Program-made: the position numbers and the translations under genes
The notes under the pieces: generated by a model
Databases searched by the model: none
Told to the model about the DNA's origin: nothing
What the model saw: the letters and a program-made list of their open reading frames with translations, nothing else
Assembly: GCA_900491605.1 (NCBI GenBank)
Contig: UESW01004555.1
Span: 62,001 to 126,000 of the forward strand
Source of the DNA: Calamus simplicifolius
Taxonomy: Eukaryota > Streptophyta > Magnoliopsida > Arecales > Arecaceae
Length of the DNA stretch: 64,000 nt
Direction: 5' to 3'
Shown: piece after piece, positions 44,401 to 55,080 of the stretch
How the letters are laid out: every line of letters starts with the position of its first letter
How positions within the stretch are numbered: the first letter of the stretch is position 1

Positions 44401-47400
44401 AATAGAGCAAAGCTTACTCAAAGGTGCGCCACAGACACCTCTCGAAAGAAGGTACCCTCCCCTGGTGTCGAGAAACTCCTGCACCTCGACACGGATGCCT
44501 CGTTCAGTGCTCGCTCGGTCCAGTGACTGTAGTTCGCCAAAATCGATTGAAAGGAATGATCGACGCCCCTCCCTTCCGCTGACGTGGGGGCCGTGGGAGG
44601 TCTCCGCCTCCAACTCTGCCACCTCCGGCACCTTTGCTGGGGGAGGCGCCTCGGCTGCTGCCCCTTTGGGAGGTATGACAGCTGCTTGAGTCGTCTTGTA
44701 GTTGAGTGGGCCGGCTCCGTTTCGACGGCTTCGGCGATGGTGCTTTTGCAACTCGCTCCGAGAGGGATCGAGTAGAATAACCGAAGGGGGAGCGGTACTG
44801 GTGAAGGCAAATCGTTCCCCCCCCCCCCCCCCGTCTTGCTCCAACCAACTTCATCGCTAGCCTCGGCCCTTATCGCGTCGTTCTTTACGGCTTGTCGGCT
44901 TGGGCTCCCACCGCCTCGTGCCTGCGCAAGGGCTCCGTAGTCTCCCCTCCGGCGTCGGCCCTCCTGGGAATCTTGGCGATGGCCTCCTTTCGGCGGGGGC
45001 CCCATTCCCCTTTGCCTTCCTCTTCCTGGTGGTAGCTTGCCTGATCTCACGAAGTGATGGCGTCATCCCTATATCAAAGAACAGGAAAGGAGAAAAAAAA
45101 AGAACGCAAGAACAGAAGAAGAGGGGAAAGAGGTGAGTAATCAAATGCTCACCACTGGATGGAATAAGGCGGCGAGGCGGAGGTTTTCGTCGGTCAGAAG
45201 CTGATTACACCGAGGAATATCGGCAGTTAGAAGCTGCCCAAATGTCATTCGGTCCCTCGGGAGAATGGAAGAATCCCTATTGGCATCAGTATTTGGTGTT
45301 CCCCAGCTTCCGCTCACCCCCTCGACATTGGCAAAGAAGAACTTATCTTTCCACCCTTTGATAGAGGTGGGAAGATACAACTTAAGGATCCTAGTGGGTC
45401 TAGGGGTGAAGGACCACCAACCCGCTTGCTTGCGGAGGGTATAAAAACTGCGGAATAAGGAGATGCTAGCCTCTATACCTTGCAGATGACAGAGAATCAG
45501 AAAGCCAACGATGATTCGGATGGAATTAGGGACTAATTGGGAGGGTGTTAAAGAATATCTATCTAGAAGGTTGAGGATGAAAGGGTGAATGGGTAATCGA
45601 AGTCCTGCCTTAAAGAAGGCTCAGTACAAAGCAACCCTTCTGGATGGAAGAGGTTACCCTGTCATTAGGAGCAGGGTAGGACAGACGTAGGTTTGGTGGG
45701 AAGTTATATCTGGCTCCTAGGTTCACTATGTCTTGAGCGGACATAGTAGAGGCAGTCCACTCGGGGGACTCCTTGACAACGCTGGAGGGACCAGCGGCTG
45801 TCGGACGGCGTCGGGGGGAGGTTCGTCCGACGGCCGGTCGACCCCGGTTACGGGGTGTCCAGCCGACCGCCGTTTCCGACGAAATGTGGTCAGAAGACGG
45901 GGTGGTCCAATGACTAGGTAAGGAAACAGAAGGTTGCGAAGGAATGGGGAACGACCCCCGGAATCGAAATAGAACAGGAAGGCGAAGAAGCCATGGGAAC
46001 TAACCTGGAAAGCTCGAACCGAGACTGAAGGAGCACGAGAAGGAGAACGGAAACAGGAGGTAGACGGACGCTTGCGGATTCAAGGTAGGCGGTTGTAACG
46101 TAAGAGAAGGTGGGGACTGGAGGATAAGGACGATCTTTCCCTTTTATAACCCCATTTCAAATCGTCCCGCGGTTGTCAGATCTGGCCATGTGCCTGCTTT
46201 CCACTGGAAGCCGTTTCGGCAGCCCATCGGCGCGAGAAATGCGAAAAACACCACCAATGAAAAAGGTGGCGGTGTCCTTACCGCAATGATGACGCTCATC
46301 TTTTTAAACTCCTCGCCCGAAAAAATCTTCCCCAATCCCAACAGCCTGAGCGAACGAAATGATAGCACGGAGATCAGCCGCCTGGTGGATATTAACACCC
46401 CTTTCGTTGGTGACTGTGCGCCCACCCATCTCAGGGGTGGGGGGCATCTGATACGGCTGATTGTCTCCTCTGAGCGGCATCATAACATCCTGCACAATTT
46501 TCGAAATCAATGAAGTGATAGCTCGTTTTCGGGATGTTGAAATTCCTGTCTCCGCCCTTGGCTACGGCCTCCATCGTCGGCCCCAGCCTCTCCCCGGCCC
46601 TTGGCTCCGGCCTTTGGCTTCGGCCTCCAGCGTCGGCTCCGGCCTCCGGCTTGGCTCCGGCCTCCAGCGTTGGCTCCGGCCTCCGGCTCCGGCCTTTGGC
46701 TTCGGCCTCCAGCGTCGGCTCCAGCCTCCGGCTCGGCCTTTGGGTCCGGCCTCCGTTGATTCCGGCCTCCAGCGTTGGCTCCGGCCTCTGGCTCTGGCCT
46801 TTGGCTTGGCCTCCAGTCGGCTCGGCCTCCGGCGTCGGCTCCAGCCTCCGGCTCGGCCTTTGGCTCCGGCCTCCAGCGTCGGCTCCGGCCTACGGCTCTG
46901 GTCTCTAGCTCCGGCTCTAACTAACTTTGTGCCTTGTTTTCCAAAGTACATCGAACCCACTTTAGGTAAAGGACCCCGAGATTTGAGACATCCGTTACCG
47001 TGTATTTCGCTCGCTGAAATCACGGGCAGGTGCTAGTGCGCCCCGCGGTTACCGGCATACACGACACCCATTCAGCAACGGCTCACCCACTTACCGTTCG
47101 GGGGACCTCATCCGAACGAAGGAGATTGGACGGTTCTAAGAAGGAGAGGTAAACGTGACCCCCAAGAGAGGTATAAGAAGAGGACCCCAGCTCAAGGCAG
47201 GGGACTGGCTTCTCTTTTCAAGCTTTATTCATAAACATTCCTGTTTGCAACCCGCTGACTTGGGCGTTGGAGGGTCCCCGTCGGAACCACTGGTCCGGGA
47301 CTTTTTTTGCAGGCTCTTGAAGGAAGACGGAAGACGGTGACCCCTCTGCATTCTTGAAGGCCTGTGAAGATCTCAGTTCATCCGACGTCCGTCGTAAGTG

Positions 47401-50400
47401 ATTTGGCAGCAACAATATTGATTGACTTTGCACTAATCATAAAGAGCCTGAAGGCATTCTATCAATGCTTGTCGTGTTTTTGGCTTTGACTAGTACAAGG
47501 AGGTTTAAGGCCGATGCTTTTGTTATTCCCTCTTGAATTATTACTCATCAATTTGTAGACTGCAGACATTTTGCATTGCTCCCTCTTACGTTCTGTGATG
47601 AAGATGTAACTCTCTTTCCTGTTAAATCAACTGAATTAATTATTAACTGAGATGCATTGTGGAAGCTTTGACATGTAATCTTCAATAACAGGATGCTAAG
47701 TGTCAAATTTATTTACATTGTGCTTGTATTACCTATTCAAAATGCTGCTTTATAACTAAGGTAATCCTTTGTGGTACATAGATCTATCTTACAGGACTTC
47801 TGATTGTAATTTAATAACCTTCTTCCCTCTTTTATTAACTGACAGTGGCAGCTTTGAATGATGACCCAATTCGTGAATGGATTCTCACAGAAGGAAAGGC
47901 CACTCAAATAAAAAGAATTAGTCCCATCGGCGGTGGCTGTATCAATGATGCAAGGCTATATGATACAGATTCTGGTTCTTTCTTTGTTAAGACAAACAGG
48001 CATGACAAGTTTTAGATATTCACTTGCAAAAGTTAATTTGCATTTTCCTTCTATTTTTTGTGCTGTTACATAAGATAAAATATAGTGGTTCTCCAATAAA
48101 GAGAAGGAAAGTTTCTGAATGATCAATATCTGGCCATGCTGTTCCACATGTTCATAATACTAATTATGGACCATCCATCAAAAATCAATTATTGAGTACT
48201 ACTTTGAAGAAACAAAACTTTATAACATTGTCATGTTTATAGAAACAATTCTAAAATTAATGTGTTATTTATATGCCATGAAGGCCAGATTTTTAATGTT
48301 GAAAAGTTAGAACTTGTAATCATATTTGTAAACTAGATATTCTGGATTAGTTCTCTTAGAGCTAAACTTTGTAATTCAGCTAAATGCTGGAAGATGTTAA
48401 GAAAATGTTGCAAACTAACCTATTATGCGGAGAGAGCCGAAGTAATTTTGTATACTGGAGCATCTTGATAATACATGGCAGCATTGAACAAATTCAGGAG
48501 TTTGTGATATCCTGTAAATAGTAAAAAATGTGAGGGTAATGGTCTGGAGAATTAGGTCTAGTGTGGAAATTGACGGGCAAGACTGGCTTTTATCATCATT
48601 TTCATTTTATTTTTCTTGATTTCAAACAAATCAAAAGATTTTAATGTGGAACAATTGAAATGGCGATTATCTAAAACCTTATGAGGCAGCCCTTTTGGAT
48701 CAGTCTTGTCCTGCAAGTCATTCTGTTGTGAGTGCACATGTAACTACAAATTCATAATCTATTCACAATCTTTCAAATGTTAGCATTAATGTTTTTCCTT
48801 TCTATTTATCTTTTCTTTAATTCTTCTAGCATCGAATGAGAATGGCGTAGGATGTTCCAACTCACTCTAATATGTATCTTTAATCTCTGCATAACCAGCC
48901 TATCAACTCATTGCTTTGTGCTTTCCTAAATTATCGTGCATCCTAAATCCTGATTATGCAAAAATTGAGTTTAACCTTAAATACCATGGGTCAACCGTGA
49001 ATTGTGGGATGTTTTGCATGCCACTCTGTAGGCAAGCTTATCTATGTGAATACCTCACAAACATTCCTCTAGTGTTCATGCTATTGGCCAGTGTTTATTA
49101 GCACATAATGGGTTTACTTCGTGGCCCTTTTGCCAATGTTTCATCACATTGATCAATCTAACCAAACCTGTTCAACTAAAATTAGGGTTGTCATGCACCA
49201 ATTTCAGGAGGCCGGAACTCTCCATGAATGAATTGAGCAAATTATGTTATGTAAACCTGAAAACTTTAAGACATATAAAACTTTTGAAGATTTTGCTTTG
49301 TTGTTAGCACTTGCAGACCAGATTCCTTACTCTGGTAGTTTCTAATTTATTCAAATATAGTCACATCTTAATATGAATGAGCAAAAACAAAAACAAAAAA
49401 TGGCTGTGTTGTAAGCCTAATTTATCAACACTCATGAAATCATAACTTTCTGTTACATCTGCATGCAAAATTAAAGCTCTCTGTTCTTTTCTTAATATAA
49501 TATTAGTTAATGGTTACTGAAGTTAGAATTCTCTGAATTCTGAAATTTATGGTTTCTCTGTTAATATTGTTGTGCTGGTTTATGCATTAATGAAGCCAGC
49601 TTAGTTTGACTTCAATCATATACTTTATATGGTCATATATAGTTGTTTATGATAAAAGTATTCTTATTTTCTGATTGAGAAAAAACCTCAGTTATATTGC
49701 GATTTGACTCAGAACAATTGGTCCATCAATGTTTGAAGGAGAGGCTCTGGGTTTGAGTGCAATGTACGCCACCAAATCAATTCGTGTTCCAAAGCCATAT
49801 AAGGTAATTAAACAATATCCAGATCTTATTTTCCCCCACACAATTTTCACCCTCAAAGCCCTCTAGTTGGTAAAAGAAGTTACTTCTTATGATATGAAGT
49901 CTTGTAGGTTGGACCTTTACCAACCGGTGGTTCCTATATCATCATGGAATTTGTCAAGTTTGGAGCTTCCAGGGCAAATCAGGTGATACTAATTTATTAT
50001 GCTTCACCTAGAAGCTAGCATTGAAGATGATCTTTGTTTAACCATATATATGCTCTCAGTCAGTTCTAGGAAGAAAGCTTGCTGAAATGCATAAAGCTGG
50101 GAAATCAGAAAAGGGTTTTGGATTTGATGTTGATAATACAATTGGCAGGTGAAATTTCTCACAGAAATTGTTTTGAGCTAATATACTAAAAATGTTTTGA
50201 AGATATTGCATCTGTGTGCATAAAAATGTCCCTGCATTACCCTGCTTCTTTGTGGAAAAGGCCATTAAGTTGTTATAGACCACTGTTCTGTTTCATGTCC
50301 AAAATTATATTGGGTTTTGCATTCCCTATTATGTTTGGATTCTTTTTCTCTCCTGCTTATCCTCTTTGCCCATGTTGCATATGCCTCTTTGTCTAATCAT

Positions 50401-53221
50401 TTTTCAGCATGTCGTGAGCCTCTTGCATTTGGTCACAAGGACTGATCATATTTATTACTTTTGGTTTCCATGCTCTGAAACCTTCAATTGTCTTGCTGTA
50501 GTACTCCCCAGATAAACACTTGGTCTTCAGATTGGATTGAGTTTTTTGCTGAGCATAGATTGGGCTACCAGCTAAGATTGGCACGGGATCTGTATGGAGA
50601 CTCTAGTATATATGAAAAAGGTACTTCAGTTCTTGAGACAACTTGCTTTTTTCTTTCTTTCCTTTTCTGGGTATTAGTGGATAGTGATACTGTATAATTC
50701 TAAAAACTCTGTTGGCATCCAAATATGTAGAAAACTTGTCTGTGTCTGTCTCTACCATGAATTCCCTCCGCATCCAAATCTATGTATACACATACATGCT
50801 TTGGATGCTTGAAAAGTTAAATCTTCAATGTATGGTAGACATGCTTTGGATGTTTCAGGAGAAGTTAAATCCATAATGGAATCAAATAAATGGGATATCA
50901 TTATTGATCATCATAAAGATTCTTGTTAGGGCAATTGTTCCAAGATATTAAATGCCACTATATTCGACTAGAAAAGTTTATGTCATAATTTTTGGCCATG
51001 GCAGAGAGGACGACCTTTCTGAAGTCAAGAAAGACTTTTGTCATAGAGCAGAAAAGAACCATATAGAGCAATTGACAACAATAAGAAGCAGGGAAAAAAT
51101 AATCAGAAGGAAGGAAGAGGAAAGAATGGGAGTAAAGAGGTGTACGATTACTATCAGGAGTCTCAAGTGTTTTTTTTTCCCCTTTGGACAGGTCAGCAGA
51201 TCGTAAAGAATATGCAATCACTTTTTGAAGGTGTTGTCATTGAACCATGCTTACTTCATGGTGATTTATGGAGTGGGAACATCAGTTGTGATACAAATGG
51301 TGATCCTGTTATATTAGATCCAGCATGTTACTGTAAGTTTGAATCAAATTTGTTACGTTGTAGCACATTATGGTTAACATTTTCATTTTATCATCTGATG
51401 ATGAATCAAGTAGTATAGTACTGGTATATTTGAATCTTTTTTCATGATTTTCAAAAAAAGCTTGAAATAATGAACTCTCAGGATTTCAAAATAATTGTGT
51501 GTTGAGAGGAATATATGCAGTTGTAATGGACATACATACTTATATACATGCATGCACCCATCATCTTAGGTTCTGTTTGGTTGGCTGCATCTCAACTTAT
51601 AATTGAGATGCAGCAAGTAGAGCTCCAAGCATGTTCAGCAACTCATGTTACATATCAGACTCAAATGCTGCATCTCAATCTGCAGTCAAATGATTGTAGG
51701 ATGAGATGCGGTGTCCCAAGATCAACATGGTTTCAGGACTCTTTCTGTCTGTTCTAACTCAAGTTTGCACACTTCCAACTCCTCTCCCTTCGCTTACATG
51801 AGCTGAGCTGTTTCCCATGCACTCTAATACAGCTATCCACTATTCCAACACCACTCCCATGAGCCAGTCTGGCACTTGGAGCAATCATCCCGGCATTTCA
51901 ATGGAGAAATCCAACGCTCTGATTGGTCATCCTTGCTCTTAGACTGGCCACCCTGAGCTCCAATCAAACACTTTCGCACTTTATTCCTCCGTCCATTAAT
52001 GTAGGAGAGAGGAAGGAGAACATTGTTCATGATGTAGTCTCCAAGACCAGTGTAGTCCATGAGTTAGGGCATGCTGGCCAATTGAGAATACCCAGCAAGC
52101 ATTCAAGACAATAGTTGATAAGGTCTTCCTCTGTGATGACCTACAAATCATTTGGTCATCTATAAAGAGGGCTGCCCTCATGCCTTACTTGTTTTCAATG
52201 AAATGGCAATGAAAGGGAAGTAGATTCCAGCTGTTGTCTTCCAAACAGAGTTATTTCAATCACCTTCATTAGCGCTGCAACCCTTCAGTTGCAATGAACC
52301 AAACAATACCTTCTTTTTCTTTTTCAAACTCAACAAATTGTTCCGTTGAACTATCATACATTGAAATATGGAACCATTAAATGAATGCGGCCTGAAAGCA
52401 TTTTGTTTCCTACAATAATCTCAAGTTTGTTTGTGTACAGATGGGCACAATGAAGCAGAATTTGGAATGTCATGGTGTGCTGGATTTGGTGGATCATTTT
52501 ATAATTCCTATTTTGAGGTATTATCTTTTATTTCCTGTATATAAAATTAATGAAAGAATAATACAATGAATGCTGGAACTAGTACCGAGTTCTATATAGG
52601 ATTCAAGGTGTAAGATTGACTCTGAATAATTGGGATTTTGCTTGTTGGTTATAAATGTTTTATATGTGTGAATTTTCAAGATGGTAAGTGACAATGTTTT
52701 CTTAGTGCTCTTAAAGGCAAAATTCCCTCGTGTCTGTCATTTTATGCAAGTCAGTAGACTTAAATTTTACAATTGCAGGAAGTTATAATTTGCCATGAGA
52801 TAAAACACAACAACAAAGTCCTTTTTATAATTGTGTGATAAGAATAGGAGCCTTTATATCATCATCTTGGTTATTTTAGCAAGTTGGAATGTATGCTGTC
52901 ACCTGGAGACACCAATATTCACTTTAGTGCATTAAATAAAGCATGCAGATTTTTCTTTTTCTTTCTTTCTTTCATGCACAATGCTTGTAAGCCCCTCCCA
53001 TGCGCCATCATTACTCCTTTTCTGCAGGTTAACTGAATTATTTCCGGAATAATTTCTTATTTCCTTTCATTCAGGTTATGCCGAAACAGCCTGGCTTCGA
53101 GAATCGAAGGGACTTGTACATGCTGTATCATTACTTGAATCACTATAATTTATTTGGGTCAGGATACCGGTCTTCGGCTATGTCCATCATTGATGACTAC
53201 TTACGGATGCTAAAAGCTTAG
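35447..53221 (+). CDS. FN3K: Protein-ribulosamine/fructosamine-3-kinase, plastid-targeted (9 exons, 332 aa)
   Basis: Exons: 35447-35552, 47846-47999, 49713-49803, 49908-49982, 50060-50148, 50502-50620, 51192-51332, 52441-52517, 53075-53221; phases agree throughout (999 nt). Residues 1-35 are Ser/Arg-rich without acids, like a plastid transit peptide. The kinase body shows the P-loop GGGCIN (Cys67), FFVKTNR (ATP-binding Lys84), GGSYIIMEF (hinge), HGDLWSGN (catalytic Asp236), ILDPACY (metal Asp254) and the conserved end GSGYRSSAMSIIDDYLRMLK. FN3K-family enzymes phosphorylate ketosamines on glycated proteins so the sugar falls off. Intron 1 is 12.3 kb and holds a Tat retrotransposon. Intron 2 starts GC, not GT. 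An internal ATG (Met36) is made by joining exons 1 and 2. Family assignment is firm; exon 1 is inferred from phase and similarity of layout. Confidence 0.87.
35553..36444 (+). other. FN3K intron 1, part before the retrotransposon
   Basis: Begins with donor CCA|GTGAGT. Pyrimidine-rich and AT-rich intron DNA with no other coding. Ends at ATATT (36440-36444), the left target duplication of the inserted Tat element. Confidence 0.75.
36445..37496 (+). repeat. Tat element 5' LTR
   Basis: 1052 bp. From 36540 to 37005 it is a minisatellite of GGCTCCGGCC, TTTGGCT and CCTCCAGCGTCGGCT words; three open frames there encode Ala/Pro/Ser/Leu-rich artefacts. Confidence 0.9.
37732..38478 (+). pseudogene. Tat element Gag
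   Basis: Arg/Ser-rich N-terminus, then coiled coil (QRLDEYHQRLEELSHRI), then the Tat Gag core FRLPQLDPYDGTTDPLDHL, YKVLMQVQGATDSLLCIAF and KAAQAWYSRLPPRNINSF. The frame stops at 38476-38478; Gag continues in other frames to a CxxH-type zinc motif near 38915-38965 (CWYHRDYGHDTEDC). Confidence 0.85.
39226..39657 (+). pseudogene. Tat element aspartic protease
   Basis: RILVDSGSSVGVLSYEAF contains the D-S-G catalytic triad; later VRVPLAYNAILGRPGLN is the conserved I-L-G-R flap-side block. Frames before and after are shifted. Confidence 0.85.
39732..41000 (+). pseudogene. Tat element reverse transcriptase and first RNase H
   Basis: Blocks in three frames: NADIFAWLSSDMSGV (39732-39951), CVDFIDLNKACPKDSFPLPR, VMPFGLKNARATYQRLMNK and YVDDML (40071-40460, catalytic Y-V-D-D intact), then KFLGFMVTRRGIEAN (40461-40745). 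A weak RNase H follows (PVYYTSKVLHDAE). Confidence 0.87.
41223..41414 (+). pseudogene. Tat element second (archaeal-type) RNase H, fragment
   Basis: LHVDGASNSQGSGAGLIL, then NNQAEYEALLSGIRLARELG. These D and E blocks are typical of the extra RNase H acquired by the Tat lineage. The frame ends at a TAG. Confidence 0.8.
41579..42990 (+). pseudogene. Tat element integrase
   Basis: H-H-C-C zinc domain (EIHEGICGSHLGGRAL ... CDSCQ), then WGMDILGPFPPASGQRKFLL and VDHFTKWIEAEAL. Frame shifts near 42230 and 42430 move the core (LVTDNGRQFDN, then AYHTTPRAPTGETPFSLVFG) into other frames. Residual C-terminal coding fades by ~42990. Confidence 0.87.
43012..43300 (+). repeat. ~24-bp GC minisatellite downstream of Tat pol
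   Basis: About ten imperfect copies of GCCCGGCTCCGCGTCGGCAC plus TAAA. Same flavour of GGCTCCG word as the LTR minisatellite. Confidence 0.85.
43610..45640 (-). pseudogene. Tat element antisense ORF (putative gypsy-type transposon domain plus coiled coil)
   Basis: Minus strand. Between ~45640 and 45141, across one frame change, it reads GLRLPIHPFILNLLDRYSL, WWSFTPRPTRILKLYLPTSI and KGWKDKFFFANVEGVSGSW. These match the plant 'putative gypsy type transposon' domain (Pfam Transposase_28). Downstream are low-complexity segments and a coiled coil of KAAEAERKATKAEEKVAEAE type (43921-43610, ending TGA). Its position between pol and the 3' LTR in antisense is a known Tat-lineage trait. Function unknown. 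Frames are broken. Confidence 0.75.
46449..47414 (+). repeat. Tat element 3' LTR
   Basis: 966 bp, colinear with the 5' LTR but ~86 bp shorter, largely in the GGCTCCGGCC minisatellite (46557-46920). Followed by ATATT. Confidence 0.9.
48000..49712 (+). other. FN3K intron 2 (GC-AG type)
   Basis: Starts GCATGA after AAACAG and ends GACTCAG. AT-rich, no transposon coding or structured repeat recognised. Confidence 0.7.
50621..51191 (+). other. FN3K intron 6
   Basis: Donor AAAAAG|GTACTT; acceptor TTTGGACAG. No gene or repeat recognised inside. Confidence 0.7.
51569..52310. mobile_element. PIF/Harbinger-like non-autonomous element in FN3K intron 7
   Basis: Left end GGTTCTGTTTGGTTGGCTGC; right end GCAATGAACCAAACAATACC, nearly its reverse complement. 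G-G-x-x-x-TGTTTGG termini are common in plant Tourist/Harbinger MITEs. Flanks are TTA and TTC, so the 3-bp duplication is not perfect. 742 bp, no intact transposase seen. Confidence 0.6.
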
Positions 53222-53871
53222 ATGTCCTGTGTGACATAAGAACGTTCCATCCGTCTTTGTGTATCAACTTGTTCAAATTATGTGCACGCATTGCTGCAAA
53301 GGAAATTCTTTTTGTGAATTGCTGCATTTCCCTTGTAGAAAACTTCCATCTGTTTACTTGTATAGCCATGTATCGAGTATTGCGCATCACCTTGGATGAT
53401 GTACAAGTTGAGAGGATATGAATGTTCTCATGGACACTGTTTCAGAGTTCAGGTGAGCTGCAAGAGGGCAAGAAAAGCTAGGGTTATGAATTGGTCCGAA
53501 CCCAACAGAGATCGCAGAATATCTTTCGATTTGACTTCGGATGGTAGAATTCAAGCTTGAATGATTGATGCTGGTATTGAGATTTGCTTCAGTGCGATCT
53601 GAACTGGATAGGAGATGACAAATCGTTCGTCAAAACTAACTGTAGCTTGAGTTATTTTATTATTTCTTAGTTAAATTACTAGGTGGTGCAGGGTTATCAG
53701 GGTTATTTTCACGGGGTTCTAGCTCTGTAGGCTGTTGCTTTACGGCAGCGAAGTTGGAGAGGTAGGTGGCCCTTCTTCGGTGGGACCGGTTTGGATCGCT
53801 TCTGGCGGTGATCACCTCTCACCGATCCCCCCGCTGACCCGTGCGAAGAAGTTTTGCTGGTAGCTTTGTTG
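53222..53871. other. FN3K 3' UTR and downstream DNA
   Basis: No further gene. AT-rich 3' UTR-like DNA to about 53450, then unremarkable sequence with a GC-rich patch at 53760-53850. Confidence 0.5.
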
Positions 53872-53880
53872 TTATTATTA

Positions 53881-54127
53881 CGGAAATGTTTTTGTGCACT
53901 GCCTTCTCGGCACAAAGGAGCATATTGGCTGTGAGCCCGTGTAAGTGCCCATGTCACAATTCAAGTGCACATCTTCTCTGCATAAAAGGTATGCATTGAA
54001 CATGTGCATTGGCTGCATGCCCATGTAAGTGGTTTATTGAACCACATCGCATTTCATATGCGTGTTGACATAGATGCATGTTCGATGTACGTCTTTATGC
54101 ATTGAGGATGGTGCACAAAAACTTTTC
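53881..54127. mobile_element. MULE-type MITE downstream of FN3K
   Basis: Left end CGGAAATGTTTTTGTGCACT; right end reverse complement GAAAAGTTTTTGTGCACCAT. Flanks TTATTATTA (53872-53880) and TTATTGTTA (54128-54136) form a 9-bp duplication with one mismatch. Inside the left end GCACTGCCTTCTCGGCAC can fold into a short subterminal hairpin, as in the other MULE copies. Confidence 0.65.
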
Positions 54128-54136
54128 TTATTGTTA

Positions 54137-54718
54137 GATCCATCGAGTTGTGCACCTCAATGGAGCCATTGCGATTTCCAAGCCTGTGAGAGCTGGACTT
54201 ATTCCATCTTTTTCTTGGTGTAGGCAATTTCTATTTTACTGTGCTTCAGTCTTAAAAGAGTGAAATAAGGATTTGAATAACTTGGACATGATTGAAAAAC
54301 ACAACGCTTCCTTTCCCAGACCCGCTACCTAATCCTAAACTGGCCCGAAATGTAAGGCATGAGTACCAGAAATAAATCTTGTGAGTTTCTAAATTTGGGT
54401 TTGATTTTCAAAGTTGTTCATTTTTTGCTTGATGAAAAGGTACTGCTGTGCCTAATTTGCTGTCGTTCGATCTTACTTCATGTAAATACTTAGGCGAGTT
54501 ATAGATTGGGATTGCACCATTACTCTTGCGCCATGGCATATGTACAAAAAAATTTTTGGGAATAAGAGGAATGGAGTCAAAGAGCAGCGAGCAATAGATG
54601 CCCAAGAACTTTGTGCAGGATGTTGGTTGTTAATCCTGATCCAGTTGTTATTTTATTTTTGAATAAGTCTTATCGTGTCCTATTATTTAGGAACCAGTTT
54701 GTTTATTTGTTACTAGTA
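54137..54718. other. AT-rich intergenic DNA
   Basis: I see no gene, RNA gene or clear repeat. Confidence 0.5.
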
Positions 54719-54739
54719 CAGACACGAGCGTAACCATTC

Positions 54740-55080
54740 GGAGGCAAGGGGCCCATTGCAACTGCTACAGTAGATAGGGCATTCTTTGGTATGAAGATAG
54801 TAAAGAATCGACTTCGCAACCGAATGGGTGATGAGTTGATGAATGATTGTTTGGTTGTGTACATTGAAAAAGATATATTTAGTAGCTTGTCAAATGAATC
54901 TATCATGAATTATTTTTAAAATATGAAAAATCGTAGGGGTCAATTGTAAGTCAAATTTTAATATCGAGAATAATATTTAGCTTTTGTATTATTTACTTTT
55001 GACTTCTAATACAAAGTATGTTTGTGTGTAACTTTTTATACATTGTGCCCCCCTGGACAAAAATCCTGGATCCGTCCCTG
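54740..55080 (+). pseudogene. 3' end of a hAT transposon (hAT dimerisation domain plus terminus)
   Basis: Plus-strand frame from ~54757 reads ATATVDRAFFGMKIVKNRLR, then GDELMNDCLVVYIEKDIF, a stop, then NMKNRRGQL. These are the C-terminal hAT dimerisation blocks of the TTF/zinc-finger-MYM-like hAT transposases. The sequence ends CCTGGATCCGTCCCTG at 55080, like the CAG-starting termini of that family read outward. The 5' part is missing. Confidence 0.72.

Larger units (their letters stand above)
36445..47414 (+). mobile_element. Ty3/gypsy Tat-lineage LTR retrotransposon in FN3K intron 1
   Basis: LTRs 36445-37496 and 46449-47414 both begin TGATACGG and end CAACA. A perfect 5-bp duplication ATATT lies at 36440-36444 and 47415-47419. 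Internal order is gag, protease, RT, RNase H, a second (archaeal-type) RNase H, integrase, a GC-rich minisatellite, then an antisense ORF. The dual RNase H and antisense ORF are Tat-lineage features. Same strand as FN3K, so its polyadenylation signals could truncate FN3K transcripts. Multiple frameshifts make it non-autonomous. Confidence 0.92.

Noticed and set aside
50952..51221. Frames of 84-92 codons around FN3K exon 7
   Set aside because: They read through intron 6 or oppose it; only 51192-51332 is coding in the kinase phase.
54711..54740. Left terminal repeat of the hAT element (CAGACACG)
   Set aside because: Starts CAG but there is no matching 8-bp duplication (TACTAGTA against AGTGCAGA) and the adjacent coding begins mid-domain, so this is probably a deletion junction.
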